Shown here: positions 30,147 to 39,193 of the stretch, piece by piece
How positions within the stretch are numbered: the first letter of the stretch is position 1
Layout of the letters: every line of letters begins with the position of its first letter
Assembly: GCF_004341505.2 (NCBI RefSeq)
Contig: NZ_SLYP02000001.1
Coordinates: forward strand, 1,437,001 to 1,501,000
Source of the DNA: Sphingomonas sp. JUb134
GTDB taxonomy: Bacteria > Pseudomonadota > Alphaproteobacteria > Sphingomonadales > Sphingomonadaceae
Direction: 5' to 3'
DNA: 64,000 nucleotides
Notes under the pieces: generated by a model
Told to the model about the DNA's origin: nothing
Database searches by the model: none
Seen by the model: the letters and a program-made list of their open reading frames with translations, nothing else
Position numbers and translations under genes: made by a program

Positions 30147-31931
30147 ATGGCAGACGATGCCGCACCCCCGCCGCCGGAGCAGCCGGCGATCCCCTCGCTC
30201 GCCGACCTCCAGCATTGGACGGCGGTGTTCGGCCGCGCGCAGCAGATGTTGCTGGAGCATGGCTTCGCCTTCCCGGCCGACAAGGACGCCAAACCGGCTC
30301 CGGCCGGTGACGCTGCTACCGCCGCTCTGCCCGCCTGGGCCGATCCGTTTGCCCTGGCGCAGGCCAGTGCCGATTATTGGGCGGACACGCTCAAGCTATG
30401 GCAGCGCTTCGTCGATCCCGCCCATGCCGAGCCCTATGTCGAGCCGGAGGCGCAGGCCCGCGACCGCCGGTTCAAGGCGCCGCAATGGCATGAGCAGCCG
30501 GTGTTCGACTTCATCCGCCAGAGCTATTTCCTGGCCTCCGAGCATCTGATGAAGGGCGTCGATGCGCTCGAGGGCGTCGAACCGCGCCAGAAGGAGCGGC
30601 TCCGCTTCCTCACCCGCGGCTTCGTCGACGCGATGAGCCCGACGAACTTCCCCGTCACCAACCCGCTGGTGCTGGAGCGGATCGTCGAGACGCGGGGCGA
30701 GAACCTGCTGAAGGGCCTGCAGAACCTGTTGTCCGACATGGCGCGCGGGCAGATGACTCACAGCGACGCCAGCGCGTTCGAGGTCGGGCGCAACATCGCG
30801 ACCACCCCGGGCAAGGTCATCAAGCGCACCGAGCTCTACGAACTGATCCACTATGCCCCCACCACCGAGAAGGTGCTGGCAACCCCGCTGCTGATCTTCC
30901 CGCCGTGGATCAACCGCTTCTACATCCTCGACCTGACCGCCGAGAAGAGCTTCATCCGCTGGGCGGTGGAGCAGGGGCTGTCGGTGTTCGTCGTCTCCTG
31001 GCGCTCGGCCGACGCCAGCATGAAGGACGTGCGCTGGGACGATTATGTGCTGCGCGGCCAGATCGACGCGATCGACACCGTGCGCGCGCTGCTGGACGTG
31101 CCGGCGGTGCACACGGTCGGCTATTGCGTGGCGGGCACGACGCTCGCGGCGACCCTGGCGCTGCTGGCGGCGCGGGGCGAGTCCGAGAAGGTCGCCAGCG
31201 CGACCTTCTTCACCGCGCAGGTCGATTTCTCCCAGGCAGGCGAGCTGTCGCTGTTCGTGGACGATGACCAGCTGGAGCTGATCCGCACCCTCTCGGCAGA
31301 GGGGTTCCTGGACGGCCGGGTCATGGCCGCGACGTTCAACCTGCTGCGCGGGCGCGAGCTGATCTGGAACTATGTCACCGCCAACTATCTGCTTGGCGAG
31401 GACGCCCCGCCGTTCGACCTTCTCCACTGGAATGCGGACGTCACCAACCTGCCGGCGACCTGGCACCTGAGCTACCTGACCGATCTCTATCGCGACAACC
31501 GGCTGGTGCAGCCCGGGTCGATCGCGATCGACGGGACGCCGCTGGACCTCACCACCGTCCGCACCCCCAGCTACATTCAGGCGGGGCGCGAGGATCATAT
31601 CGCGCCGGCGGAAAGCGTGTGGCGGATCACCCACCACTTCGAAGGGCCGCTCCGCTTCGTCTTGGCGGGCTCCGGCCACATCGCCGGCGTCGTCAATCCA
31701 CCGTCCGCGGGCAAGTACCAGTATTGGCTCAACGACTCGCCCGGAGTGGAGACGCTCGCCGACTTCCTGGCCGGCGCGCGCGAGGTGAAGGGCAGCTGGT
31801 GGCCCGACTGGATTGAGTGGCTGCGCGGGATCGATGCTGCGGAGGTGGAGGCGTTGGGCGCACGCGTTCCGGGCGAAGGTGCGCTCCCGGCACTGGGGCC
31901 GGCCCCCGGAGAATATGTTCTGAAAAGATAA
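30147..31931 (+). CDS. phaC: Class I polyhydroxyalkanoate synthase PhaC
   Basis: Polymerises (R)-3-hydroxyacyl-CoA into PHA on granules. The 594-residue protein is of class I length. It carries the lipase-like box GYCVAGTTLA with nucleophile Cys327; the second glycine position of the more common GYCVGG is an alanine. The catalytic Asp483 (GREDHIAP) and His511 (GSGHIAG) follow. FPPWINRFYILDL and the C-terminal SWWPDWIEWL are typical. The start at 30147 follows an AGAGGAA-type ribosome site. It is followed after 122 bases by the phasin gene; phaB is 26 kb away. Confidence 0.95.
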   Translation: MADDAAPPPPEQPAIPSLADLQHWTAVFGRAQQMLLEHGFAFPADKDAKPAPAGDAATAALPAWADPFALAQASADYWADTLKLWQRFVDPAHAEPYVEPEAQARDRRFKAPQWHEQPVFDFIRQSYFLASEHLMKGVDALEGVEPRQKERLRFLTRGFVDAMSPTNFPVTNPLVLERIVETRGENLLKGLQNLLSDMARGQMTHSDASAFEVGRNIATTPGKVIKRTELYELIHYAPTTEKVLATPLLIFPPWINRFYILDLTAEKSFIRWAVEQGLSVFVVSWRSADASMKDVRWDDYVLRGQIDAIDTVRALLDVPAVHTVGYCVAGTTLAATLALLAARGESEKVASATFFTAQVDFSQAGELSLFVDDDQLELIRTLSAEGFLDGRVMAATFNLLRGRELIWNYVTANYLLGEDAPPFDLLHWNADVTNLPATWHLSYLTDLYRDNRLVQPGSIAIDGTPLDLTTVRTPSYIQAGREDHIAPAESVWRITHHFEGPLRFVLAGSGHIAGVVNPPSAGKYQYWLNDSPGVETLADFLAGAREVKGSWWPDWIEWLRGIDAAEVEALGARVPGEGALPALGPAPGEYVLKR

Positions 31932-31966
31932 GCCTTCCCGGGCCGTTAGCGGTTTCGTGAGCAGCG

Positions 31967-32030
31967 ATGCTGCGCCGCACAATCCCGATTGCAATGGGCG
32001 GCAACAAGGCGTATTTGTTGCAGCGCAGCA
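31967..32030. promoter_or_regulatory. Palindromic sites in the phasin promoter, possible PhaR operators
   Basis: ATGCTGCGCCGCACAA (31967-31982) is nearly the reverse complement of TTGTTGCAGCGCAGCA (32015-32030). TTGC...GCAA half sites lie between them (31989-32004). Inverted TTGT/GCA-rich sites upstream of phasin genes are the kind of target bound by the PHA-responsive repressor PhaR in related bacteria. No PhaR gene is in the window, so the assignment is inference. Confidence 0.35.
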
Positions 32031-32053
32031 GCGTTACGCAGGAGGCCGTTCGC

Positions 32054-32827
32054 ATGGCAGGCAAGGAACCCAAGGCAAAGGCGCCCGCGCCATTGGCTCG
32101 CAAGGCTCCGCCGCTTCGTGCCAAGCCGGCCGTGTCCCCGCCGCCTGTTGCCGCCGCCGCCGAAAAGAAGCCTGTCGAAGTCCCGTTCGTGGCAGCCGCC
32201 GCGCCGGAGCCGATCGAACAGCTCGTGGCTCCGGTGACCGCGCAGTTGGAAACCATCGCCGACAAGCCCGCCGACACCGCTGCCGCCGCGATGGCCGCAG
32301 CCGATGTGCAGGCGCATGCCGGGGAAACCAGCCCGGACGCCGCCCAACCGGCCGCGCCCGCGCCAGAGGAACGCACCATGATCCACACCAACGAAGCTGC
32401 CGAAGCCACCACCGACAAGGCGCAGGCCCTGTTCTCCGACTTCAACGCCCGCACCAAGGCGGCGATGGAAAAGAGCGCCAAGAGCGTCGAGGAAATGACC
32501 GACTTCGCCAAGGGCAACGTCGAAGCGCTGCTCGAGGCCAGCCGCATCGCTGCCAAGGGCCTGGAGTCGATCGGCCATGACGCCGCCGACTTCGGTCGCC
32601 GCAACTTCGAGAACGCGACCGCGACCATGAAGACGCTGGCGTCCGTCAAGTCGCCGACCGAGTTCTTCAAGCTCCAGTCCGACTTCTTCCGCGGCGCGTT
32701 CGACTCGTTCGTCGCCGAGACGTCGAAGAACACGGAAGCGATGCTGAAGCTGGCCGGCGATGCCGCGCAGCCGCTGTCGAACCGCGTCGCGCTCGCGACC
32801 GACAAGTTCAAGGTCGTCGGCGCCTGA
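32054..32827 (+). CDS. phaP: Phasin family protein PhaP
   Basis: Granule-coating protein of 257 residues. The first 105 residues are an Ala/Pro/Lys-rich low-complexity region. The rest is a phasin domain (TDKAQALFSDFNARTKAAMEKSAKSVEEM, KGNVEALLEASRIAAKGLESIG, SPTEFFKLQSDFFRGAFDSFVAETSKNTEAML), amphipathic and helical. The start at 32054 has AGGAGG 8 bases upstream. ATG 32378 (MIHTNEAAEA) could give a short form. It follows phaC and ends in a strong terminator. Confidence 0.93.
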   Translation: MAGKEPKAKAPAPLARKAPPLRAKPAVSPPPVAAAAEKKPVEVPFVAAAAPEPIEQLVAPVTAQLETIADKPADTAAAAMAAADVQAHAGETSPDAAQPAAPAPEERTMIHTNEAAEATTDKAQALFSDFNARTKAAMEKSAKSVEEMTDFAKGNVEALLEASRIAAKGLESIGHDAADFGRRNFENATATMKTLASVKSPTEFFKLQSDFFRGAFDSFVAETSKNTEAMLKLAGDAAQPLSNRVALATDKFKVVGA

Positions 32828-32864
32828 ACCCATCCACGCGTCGCATCCGACGCGGGAAGAAAAG

Positions 32865-32894
32865 GGGCGTTCGCGCAAGCGGGCGCCCTTTTTT
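32865..32894 (+). terminator. Rho-independent terminator of phaP
   Basis: A 10-bp stem (GGGCGTTCGC with GCGGGCGCCC, two G-T pairs) closed by a GCAA tetraloop (32875-32878) and followed by six T residues (32889-32894). It lies 38 bases after the phasin stop and is the clearest plus-strand terminator in the window. Confidence 0.88.
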
Positions 32895-33015
32895 CATGTC
32901 CGTTGCTCCGCTGTGACGGTGGTCCGGCTGTGCTGGTCCGGCACGGCCAAATCCATTGGTCCGCGCCCGCGCGGCCTTGCCCTTGCAGCGTGCGATGCCA
33001 TATTTGCCGTTCGTG

Positions 33016-33375
33016 ATGATCGATGCTTCCACCCTGCGCCCCCGCCTTGCAGAAGGCGGCGAGAACGACGACGATTCGGGCTCCGTCTCGGGTGTCGCCA
33101 CGCGCACCCGCACGCGGACCAAGAAGCCGACGCCCTATCGCGTGCTGATGCTGAACGACGACTACACGCCGATGGAGTTCGTCGTCCTCGTCCTGCAGCG
33201 CTTCTTCCGCATGAACATGGAAGAGGCGACTCGCGTGATGCTCCACGTCCACCAGAAGGGCGTCGGTGTCTGCGGCGTGTTCAGCTACGAGGTGGCGGAA
33301 ACCAAGGTCGGGCAGGTGATGGACTTCGCGCGCCAGAACCAACATCCGCTCCAGTGCACGCTGGAAAAGGCCTGA
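33016..33375 (+). CDS. clpS: ATP-dependent Clp protease adaptor ClpS
   Basis: Delivers N-degron substrates to ClpAP. The 119-residue protein has a flexible N-terminus and the ClpS core [28 protein letters not shown] (the NDD stretch holds the N-degron contacts), [25 protein letters not shown] and [15 protein letters not shown]. The start at ATG 33016 ([10 protein letters not shown]) fits the family, but ATG 32995 or 32956 are possible and no strong ribosome site decides. clpA is not in the window. A short palindrome lies between it and murA. Confidence 0.93.
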   Translation: MIDASTLRPRLAEGGENDDDSGSVSGVATRTRTRTKKPTPYRVLMLNDDYTPMEFVVLVLQRFFRMNMEEATRVMLHVHQKGVGVCGVFSYEVAETKVGQVMDFARQNQHPLQCTLEKA

Positions 33376-33406
33376 TCGCCAGGCGCTGATCCCCGTCGCC
33401 CCTTGT

Positions 33407-33426
33407 GCTCCTGCGCAGGCAGGAGC
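33407..33426. repeat. Short palindrome, GCTCCTGC type (copy 2)
   Basis: GCTCCTGC, loop GCAG, GCAGGAGC: the same 8-bp stem as at 7887-7906. It lies between clpS and murA, 32 bases past the clpS stop. A following CCCAG recalls the arm ends of the larger inverted repeats in this window. Confidence 0.6.
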
Positions 33427-33511
33427 CCAGGGCCGCACGCACCACCGACCATTGTTCTGCCTGGCCTTGGCTGCCGCTTGCGCGCCGCCCGCAACTGAGT
33501 AAAGCCGCGCC

Positions 33512-34795
33512 ATGGACCGTATCCTCATCCGCGGCGGCAACCGTCTGAAGGGCCGCATCGCCATCTCGGGCGCGAAGAACGCTGCCCTCACGCTGCTGCC
33601 CTGCGCGCTCCTGACCGAAGAGCCGCTGACGCTGCGCAACCTGCCGCGTCTCGCCGACGTCGACAGCTTCGGCCACCTGCTCAACCAGTTCGGCGTCTCG
33701 ACCATGATCGAGGGCGCCCATCCCAGCGACTTCGGCCGCGTGATGACGATGCGCGGGCAGCGCCTGACCTCGACAGTCGCGCCCTATGACATCGTCCGCA
33801 AGATGCGCGCTTCGATCCTGGTGCTCGGGCCGCTGGTCGCGCGCGCGGGTGAGGCGACCGTGTCGCTGCCGGGCGGCTGCGCGATCGGCAACCGCCCGAT
33901 CGACCTTCACCTCAAGGCCCTGGAGGCATTGGGCGCGGAGATCGAACTCGCCGCCGGCTATGTGAAGGCGACGGCGCCGAACGGCCGTCTGCCGGGTGGC
34001 CGCGTGACCTTCCCGATCGTCTCCGTGGGCGCGACCGAGAACGCGCTGATGGCCGCCGTGCTCGCCTCCGGTTCCTCGGTGATCGACAACGCCGCGCGCG
34101 AGCCCGAGATCGTCGATCTGTGCCGCTGCCTCGTCGCGATGGGCGCGCGCATCGACGGCATCGGCACCGAGCGGCTGGAGATCGAAGGCGTTGATCGCCT
34201 CCACGGTGCGACCTATGCCGTCATGCCCGATCGCATCGAGGCGGGCAGCTATGCCTGCGCGGCCGCGATCACCGGCGGTGCGGTTGAACTGGCGGGGATC
34301 GCCGCCGAGGACATGCGCGCGACCATCGACGCGCTGGTCGAGGCGGGCGTCACGGTCGAGGAGCGCCGCAACGCGCTGTTCGTAGAGGCGACCGGCCCAA
34401 TCGGCCCGCTTACCCTGTCGACCGCGCCGTTCCCGGGCTTCGCCACCGACATGCAGGCGCAGTTCATGGCGATGCTGACCAAGGCCAATGGCGCCAGCGT
34501 GCTCACGGAGACGATCTTCGAGAACCGCTACATGCACGTGCCGGAACTGGCCCGCATGGGCGCCGACATCCAGGTGCGCGGCCGCGTCGCCGTGGTGCGC
34601 GGTGTCGACAAGCTGGTCGGCGCGCCCGTGATGGCGACGGATCTCCGTGCGTCGATGAGCCTGATCATCGCCGGCCTCGCCGCCGAGGGCGAGACCTCGG
34701 TCAGCCGCATCTATCACCTCGACCGCGGCTATGAGCGGCTCGAGGAGAAGCTCCAGGCCGTCGGCGCCGACATCCAGCGCGTCGGCGGGGAATAA
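33512..34795 (+). CDS. murA: UDP-N-acetylglucosamine 1-carboxyvinyltransferase MurA
   Basis: Adds enolpyruvate to UDP-GlcNAc, the first committed step of peptidoglycan synthesis. The 427-residue protein starts [26 protein letters not shown]. Its active-site Cys123 is in [16 protein letters not shown], so it is of the fosfomycin-sensitive Cys type. [28 protein letters not shown] and a C-terminal [11 protein letters not shown] segment are typical. It lies far from the dcw cluster, as is common. Confidence 0.98.
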   Translation: MDRILIRGGNRLKGRIAISGAKNAALTLLPCALLTEEPLTLRNLPRLADVDSFGHLLNQFGVSTMIEGAHPSDFGRVMTMRGQRLTSTVAPYDIVRKMRASILVLGPLVARAGEATVSLPGGCAIGNRPIDLHLKALEALGAEIELAAGYVKATAPNGRLPGGRVTFPIVSVGATENALMAAVLASGSSVIDNAAREPEIVDLCRCLVAMGARIDGIGTERLEIEGVDRLHGATYAVMPDRIEAGSYACAAAITGGAVELAGIAAEDMRATIDALVEAGVTVEERRNALFVEATGPIGPLTLSTAPFPGFATDMQAQFMAMLTKANGASVLTETIFENRYMHVPELARMGADIQVRGRVAVVRGVDKLVGAPVMATDLRASMSLIIAGLAAEGETSVSRIYHLDRGYERLEEKLQAVGADIQRVGGE

Positions 34796-34851
34796 GGGGA
34801 GGGGGCGCACGGCCCCTCCGTCAACCCGCTAACGGAGTCGAGCAGCCGGGA

Positions 34852-35808
34852 TCAGACCGTCCGCTCGCCCATGCCGCAATCCGCGGCTTCGGACAGCTCG
34901 ATCTGCAGCGTGGCATGGCCGATCCCGAAGTCGTGCGACAGCCGGTGCTGCGTGCTCGCCAGGAACGCATCGCCCGGGTGCCCGCCCGGCATCACCAGAT
35001 GCGCGGTCAGCGCCGTCTCGGTGGTGCTCATCGGCCAGATGTGCAGGTCGTGCAGCCGCGCCACGCCGGGCAGCCCCTCCAGCATCGCCGCCACCTTGTC
35101 CGGATCGATCCCCGGGGGCACCGCCTGCAGCGCGAGCACGGTGGATTCCTTGAGCAGCCCCCAGGTGCTCCACAGGATCACCGCCACCACGAGCAGGCTG
35201 ACCGCCGGATCGATCCACGCCGCCCCGCTCCACAGGTAGAGTGCGCCAGCGACCACCACGCCTGCCGAAACCGCGGCGTCCGCGGCCATGTGCAGGAACG
35301 CGCCGCGGATGTTCACGTCGCCCTTGCGGCCGCTCGCGAACAGCATGGCCGTGCCCAGGTTCACCACGATGCCGATGGCGGCGACGATCATCACCGGCCC
35401 CGCCTCGATCGGCTGCGGATCGGACAGGCGTCGGAATGCCTCCAGCGCGATGGCGCCCACCGCCACCAGCAGCACCAGCGCGTTCGCCAGCGCCGCCAGG
35501 ATCGAGGAGCCGCGCAGGCCATAGGTGAAGCGCTTGGACGTAGGCCGCTTGGCAAGCTCCGCGCCGCCCCAGGCGATCAGCAGGCCCAGCACGTCCGACA
35601 GATTGTGCCCCGCGTCCGCCAGCAGCGCCACCGAGTTGGTGAGGAAGCCCGCACCACCCTCGATCGCGACGAAAGCAAGGTTGAGCGCGGTGCCGATCGC
35701 AAAGGCGCGGCCGAAGTCGGCGGGCGCATGGCTATGCCCGTGGCCGCCGTGCGCATGGCCGTGGCCGTGGCCGTGACTATGTCCGTGATTCGCGTGGTCG
35801 TGTCCCAT
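34852..35808 (-). CDS. Cation diffusion facilitator transporter (CzcD/ZitB-like)
   Basis: A 318-residue metal/proton antiporter, probably for zinc. The first 30 residues are a His-rich tail (repeated HGHSHGH units). Six helices follow. The metal site is formed by LLADAGHNLSDVLGL (HxxxD) and FLHMAADAAVSAG (HxxxD), and a C-terminal cytoplasmic domain (about 230-318, VARLHDLHIWPMSTTETALTAHLVMP) completes it. The start was set at 35808; the longer open frame overlaps coaD. It lies 53 bases after coaD on the same strand. Confidence 0.92.
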   Translation of the reverse strand: MGHDHANHGHSHGHGHGHAHGGHGHSHAPADFGRAFAIGTALNLAFVAIEGGAGFLTNSVALLADAGHNLSDVLGLLIAWGGAELAKRPTSKRFTYGLRGSSILAALANALVLLVAVGAIALEAFRRLSDPQPIEAGPVMIVAAIGIVVNLGTAMLFASGRKGDVNIRGAFLHMAADAAVSAGVVVAGALYLWSGAAWIDPAVSLLVVAVILWSTWGLLKESTVLALQAVPPGIDPDKVAAMLEGLPGVARLHDLHIWPMSTTETALTAHLVMPGGHPGDAFLASTQHRLSHDFGIGHATLQIELSEAADCGMGERTV

Positions 35809-35861
35809 CCCGGCCTGGGTAGCTGGCCGGGGGGAGGTGATGCTAGCCCATCGGTCGCGCC

Positions 35862-36371
35862 TCAGACGCTGCCCTTGCGTCCCATCTTCTCGACGCGCGC
35901 GACCACGTCCTCGCGCACCGCGGGGCACACGAACTTGCTGATGTCGCCGCCGTAGAGGGCGATCTCCTTCACCAGCCGGCTGGCGATCGGCTGGAGCGAG
36001 ACGTCGGCCATCAGGAACACCGTCTCGACCCGCGGATTGATCTGCTGGTTCATGCCGGCCATCTGATATTCGTATTCGAAGTCGGCGACGGCGCGCAGGC
36101 CTCGCACGATCACGCTGGCATGCTCGCGCTCGGCGAAGTCCATCAGCAGCGAATCGAAGCTCACCACGCGGATATCGCCGCCGATGTCGGCGACTTCGCG
36201 CTCCACCATCGCCAGCCGCTCGGCCAGCGAGAACATCGGCGACTTGGACGGGTTGGTGGTGACGCCGATCACCAGCCGGTCAACCAGCTTGGCGCCGCGG
36301 CGGATGATGTCCATGTGACCGCGCGTGATCGGGTCGAAGGTGCCGGGATAGACCCCGATGCGCACGCTCAC
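35862..36371 (-). CDS. coaD: Phosphopantetheine adenylyltransferase CoaD
   Basis: Makes dephospho-CoA from 4'-phosphopantetheine and ATP. The 169-residue protein starts MSVRIGVYPGTFDPITRGHMDII, with the TxGH nucleotide motif. VTTNPSKSPMFSLAERLAMV, VIVRGLRAVADFEYEYQMAGMN and SSRLVKEI-like IASRLVKEIALYGGD are typical. The GTG start at 36371 overlaps the ispA stop (GTGA), so the two are translationally coupled. The family length is about 160-170. Confidence 0.96.
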   Translation of the reverse strand: MSVRIGVYPGTFDPITRGHMDIIRRGAKLVDRLVIGVTTNPSKSPMFSLAERLAMVEREVADIGGDIRVVSFDSLLMDFAEREHASVIVRGLRAVADFEYEYQMAGMNQQINPRVETVFLMADVSLQPIASRLVKEIALYGGDISKFVCPAVREDVVARVEKMGRKGSV

Positions 36372-37273
36372 CGATCGCGCTCCAGCACATAGCGGGCGAT
36401 GTCGCACAAGAGGTCCGCCTCCGGCCCGAAGGCGTGGAGATGCGCCACCGCCTGGTCGATCAGCATGCGCGCCTGTTCGCGCGCGCGCTCCTGGCCCAGC
36501 AGCGAGACGAACGTCTCCTTGCCGGCGTCGCCATCCTTGCGAAGCGCCTTGCCGACCGCCGCTTCGTCGCCCTCGACGTCGAGCAGGTCGTCGGCGATCT
36601 GGAAGGCGAGGCCCAGGTCATGCGCATAGCCGCGCAGGCCGGTGCGGCCCTCTGCCGGCAACCGGCCGAGGATCGCGCCCGCCTCGACCGAGCAGGCGAT
36701 CAGCGCGCCGGTCTTGAGCGCCTGCAGGCGGGTCACGGTGGCAAGGTCGAAACGGGTGCCCTCCGCCTCCAGGTCCATCGCCTGGCCGCCCGCCATGCCC
36801 GCCGGGCCGGCCGAGCGCGCGAGGTCCGCGATCAGTTCGACGCGCACCCGCGGATCGGCATGGGTCTCCTCGTCTGCCAGCAGCTCGAAGGCGAGCGCGT
36901 GCAGCGAATCACCCGCCAGGATCGCCGTCGCCTCGTCGAACGCCTTGTGCACCGTCGGCTTGCCGCGGCGCAGGTCGTCGTCGTCCATCGCCGGCAGATC
37001 GTCGTGGATCAGGCTGTAGACGTGGATGCACTCGATCGCGGTCGCGACGCGCGCCAGGCAGGTGCGGTCCACCGCGAACAGCTGGCCCGTCGCGAACACC
37101 AGCAGCGGGCGCAGCCGCTTGCCGCCGCCGATCGCGGCATGGCGCATCGCCTCGTACAAGGGTGCGCGTGCATCCTCGGGCACCGGCAGCAGCAGGTCGA
37201 ACTGCCGGTCGATCTCCGCCCCGACCTCGCGCAGCGCGGCCTCCAGCGACGAGAGGGTTTCGGCGGTCGCCAC
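36368..37273 (-). CDS. ispA: Polyprenyl (farnesyl) diphosphate synthase IspA
   Basis: Chain-elongating prenyltransferase of isoprenoid synthesis. The 301-residue protein has GGGKRLRPLLVFATGQ, the first aspartate motif DDLPAMDDDDLRRGKPT, AGDSLHALAFELL, and the second aspartate motif FQIADDLLDVEGD. Product length is probably C15, from the overall resemblance to farnesyl diphosphate synthase. The start is GTG 37273, two bases from the xseB stop, and its own stop overlaps coaD. The xseB-ispA-coaD order is a tight operon. Confidence 0.94.
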   Translation of the reverse strand: MATAETLSSLEAALREVGAEIDRQFDLLLPVPEDARAPLYEAMRHAAIGGGKRLRPLLVFATGQLFAVDRTCLARVATAIECIHVYSLIHDDLPAMDDDDLRRGKPTVHKAFDEATAILAGDSLHALAFELLADEETHADPRVRVELIADLARSAGPAGMAGGQAMDLEAEGTRFDLATVTRLQALKTGALIACSVEAGAILGRLPAEGRTGLRGYAHDLGLAFQIADDLLDVEGDEAAVGKALRKDGDAGKETFVSLLGQERAREQARMLIDQAVAHLHAFGPEADLLCDIARYVLERDR

Positions 37274-37274
37274 G

Positions 37275-37520
37275 TCAGCCTGCGGCAAAGGGCGTGGTGC
37301 CGATCGGGCGGCCGTCGGCGCCCAGGCGGATCGCCTCGATCCGCTCCTGCGCGGCATCCAGGCGGGCGGCGCAATGCTGGCGCAGCTTGTCGCCCCGCTC
37401 ATAGAGCTGGATCGCCTTGTCGAGCTCCTCGTCGCCCGTTTCCAGCCGGCCGACGATCTGCTCCAGTTCCTTGAGCGCCTGCTCGAAGCTGAGCCCCGCG
37501 ACGTCCTGTTCTTCTGTCAT
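37275..37520 (-). CDS. xseB: Exodeoxyribonuclease VII small subunit
   Basis: An 81-residue partner of XseA. It has the family signature LSFEQALKELEQIVGRLETGDEELDKAIQLYERGDKLRQHC, predicted helical. The start ATG 37520 (MTEEQDVAG) was chosen over an extension to 37547. It is the first gene of the xseB-ispA-coaD operon, with 99 bases between it and the divergent dehydrogenase gene. Confidence 0.95.
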   Translation of the reverse strand: MTEEQDVAGLSFEQALKELEQIVGRLETGDEELDKAIQLYERGDKLRQHCAARLDAAQERIEAIRLGADGRPIGTTPFAAG

Positions 37521-37619
37521 GCGCGAGCTATGCGGCAGGTGCGGCAAAGGCGCAACCGCCGGACCGATCGCCGCGCTGCCGCGTTACTGCGGCAACCCCG
37601 AACCGTCGAGAAAGCCCCC

Positions 37620-39023
37620 ATGTTCACCAGCATCAACCCCGCCACGGGCGAGACCGTCGCCACCTATCCCGAGCTGACGGACGCCGAAGTGGAGAAGAAG
37701 GTTGCCGCCGCCCACGCGGCGTTCGCGCAGTGGCGCACGACCGATCTCGCCACCCGGACGGCGCTGCTCTCCGCGATCGCCGACCAGTTTGAGGCGCACA
37801 AGCAGCGCCTGGGCGAGATTGCGACGCGCGAGATGGGCAAGACGCTCAAGTCCGCGATCGCCGAGGTCGAGAAATGCGTCAGCGGCTTTCGCTACTATGC
37901 CGAGCACGGCCCGAAGCTGCTGGAGCCGGTCGAGGTGCCGCTGGCCAAGGGGACGGGCACCGCGCGCTGGCTGCCGATCGGCGTGGTGCTGGCGATCATG
38001 CCGTGGAACTTCCCCTATTGGCAGGTGGTGCGCTTCCTCGCCCCCTGCATCCTCGCGGGCAACGTCGGCCTCCTGAAGCATGCCTCGCTCACCCAGGGCT
38101 GTGCGCAGGCGATCGAGGAGATGGTGACGGCGGCCGGCGCGCCGGAGGGGCTGTTTGCAAACCTCGGAATCCCGTCGCGCCGGGTCGCGCCGCTGATCGA
38201 GGACGACCGCATCGTCGCCGTGACCCTCACCGGCAGCGAGGGCGCGGGCATCAAGGTCGCGGAGGCCGCAGGCCGTGCGCTCAAGAAGGTGGTGCTCGAA
38301 CTCGGCGGCTCGGACCCGTTCATCGTCATGCCCTCCGCCGATCTCGACGCGGCGGCCCAGGCGGCGGTCACCGGCCGTATCCAGAACGCCGGGCAATCGT
38401 GCGTCTGCGCCAAGCGGATGATCGTCCACGCCGACATCTACGACGCCTTCCTCGACAAGTTCGCGCAAGGCATGCGCGACGCCAGGGTCGATGACCCGAT
38501 GGCCGAGGACACGACCATGGGGCCGCTCTCCAGCGTGGAGCAGCGCGACACCGTCCTCGAACAGGTCGCGACCGCGCAGGAGAAGGGCGCGCGGCTGCTG
38601 ATGGGTGCCGAAAAGATCGATCGCCCCGGTGCCTGGATGACGCCCGGGGTGCTTGTCGACGTGCCGCTCGACGATCCGGTCGCGCAGGAGGAACTGTTCG
38701 GGCCGGTCGCGATGGTGTTCCGCGCCGCCGACATCGACGAGGCGATCCGCATCGCCAACGACGTGCCCTTCGGCCTCGGCTCCAGCGTCTGGACCAAGGA
38801 TCCGTCCGAGCAGGAGCGCTTCGTGCGCGACATCGAGGCCGGCATGACCGCGATCAACCAGATCCTCGCCTCCGTGCCGGAGGCGCCGTTCGGCGGCATC
38901 AAGCGCTCCGGCCACGGCCGCGAGCTCGGCCCCTGGGGCCTGCACGAGTTCATGAACCTGAAGGCCGTGCTCCGCGCGCCGGAGACGGCGCCGAAGGACG
39001 CCGGCAGCGCCGCCAGCGAATAG
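37620..39023 (+). CDS. NAD(P)-dependent succinate-semialdehyde dehydrogenase-type aldehyde dehydrogenase
   Basis: A 467-residue aldehyde dehydrogenase. It has MPWNFPYWQV, the catalytic Glu in LELGGSDPFIV, and the catalytic Cys in NAGQSCVCAKR. PFGGIKRSGHGRELGPWGLHEFMNLKAV at the end is typical of the GabD/Sad group of succinate semialdehyde dehydrogenases. The start at 37620 follows GAGAAA. It is monocistronic and ends 18 bases before a repeat. Other short-chain semialdehydes are possible substrates. Confidence 0.9.
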   Translation: MFTSINPATGETVATYPELTDAEVEKKVAAAHAAFAQWRTTDLATRTALLSAIADQFEAHKQRLGEIATREMGKTLKSAIAEVEKCVSGFRYYAEHGPKLLEPVEVPLAKGTGTARWLPIGVVLAIMPWNFPYWQVVRFLAPCILAGNVGLLKHASLTQGCAQAIEEMVTAAGAPEGLFANLGIPSRRVAPLIEDDRIVAVTLTGSEGAGIKVAEAAGRALKKVVLELGGSDPFIVMPSADLDAAAQAAVTGRIQNAGQSCVCAKRMIVHADIYDAFLDKFAQGMRDARVDDPMAEDTTMGPLSSVEQRDTVLEQVATAQEKGARLLMGAEKIDRPGAWMTPGVLVDVPLDDPVAQEELFGPVAMVFRAADIDEAIRIANDVPFGLGSSVWTKDPSEQERFVRDIEAGMTAINQILASVPEAPFGGIKRSGHGRELGPWGLHEFMNLKAVLRAPETAPKDAGSAASE

Positions 39024-39040
39024 CGAAATAGCGGTTTGGG

Positions 39041-39140
39041 CGTACCCCGGCGGAGGCCGGGGGCCAGTTGAGGTGGCCGCGCGAGGTTCGCTGCCCTTTC
39101 AGCCGACATCGCAACTGGACCCCGGCCTTCGCCGGGGTAC
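39041..39140. repeat. Inverted repeat, GGCGAAGGCC type (copy 2)
   Basis: Arms at 39041-39070 and 39112-39140 are complementary, with only a few mismatches, and share the CCGGCGAAGGCC and CCAGTTG parts with the copy at 16142-16241. It lies between convergent genes, as the first copy does. Confidence 0.75.
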
Positions 39141-39193
39141 CGGAACCAACGGCCGACGGACCGTGCGCCGCGCGCGAACCCGCCCCGGCGGAA

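Noticed and set aside
34800..34830. G-rich/C-rich hairpin after murA as a terminator
   Set aside because: The stem is short and irregular and no T-run follows on either strand.
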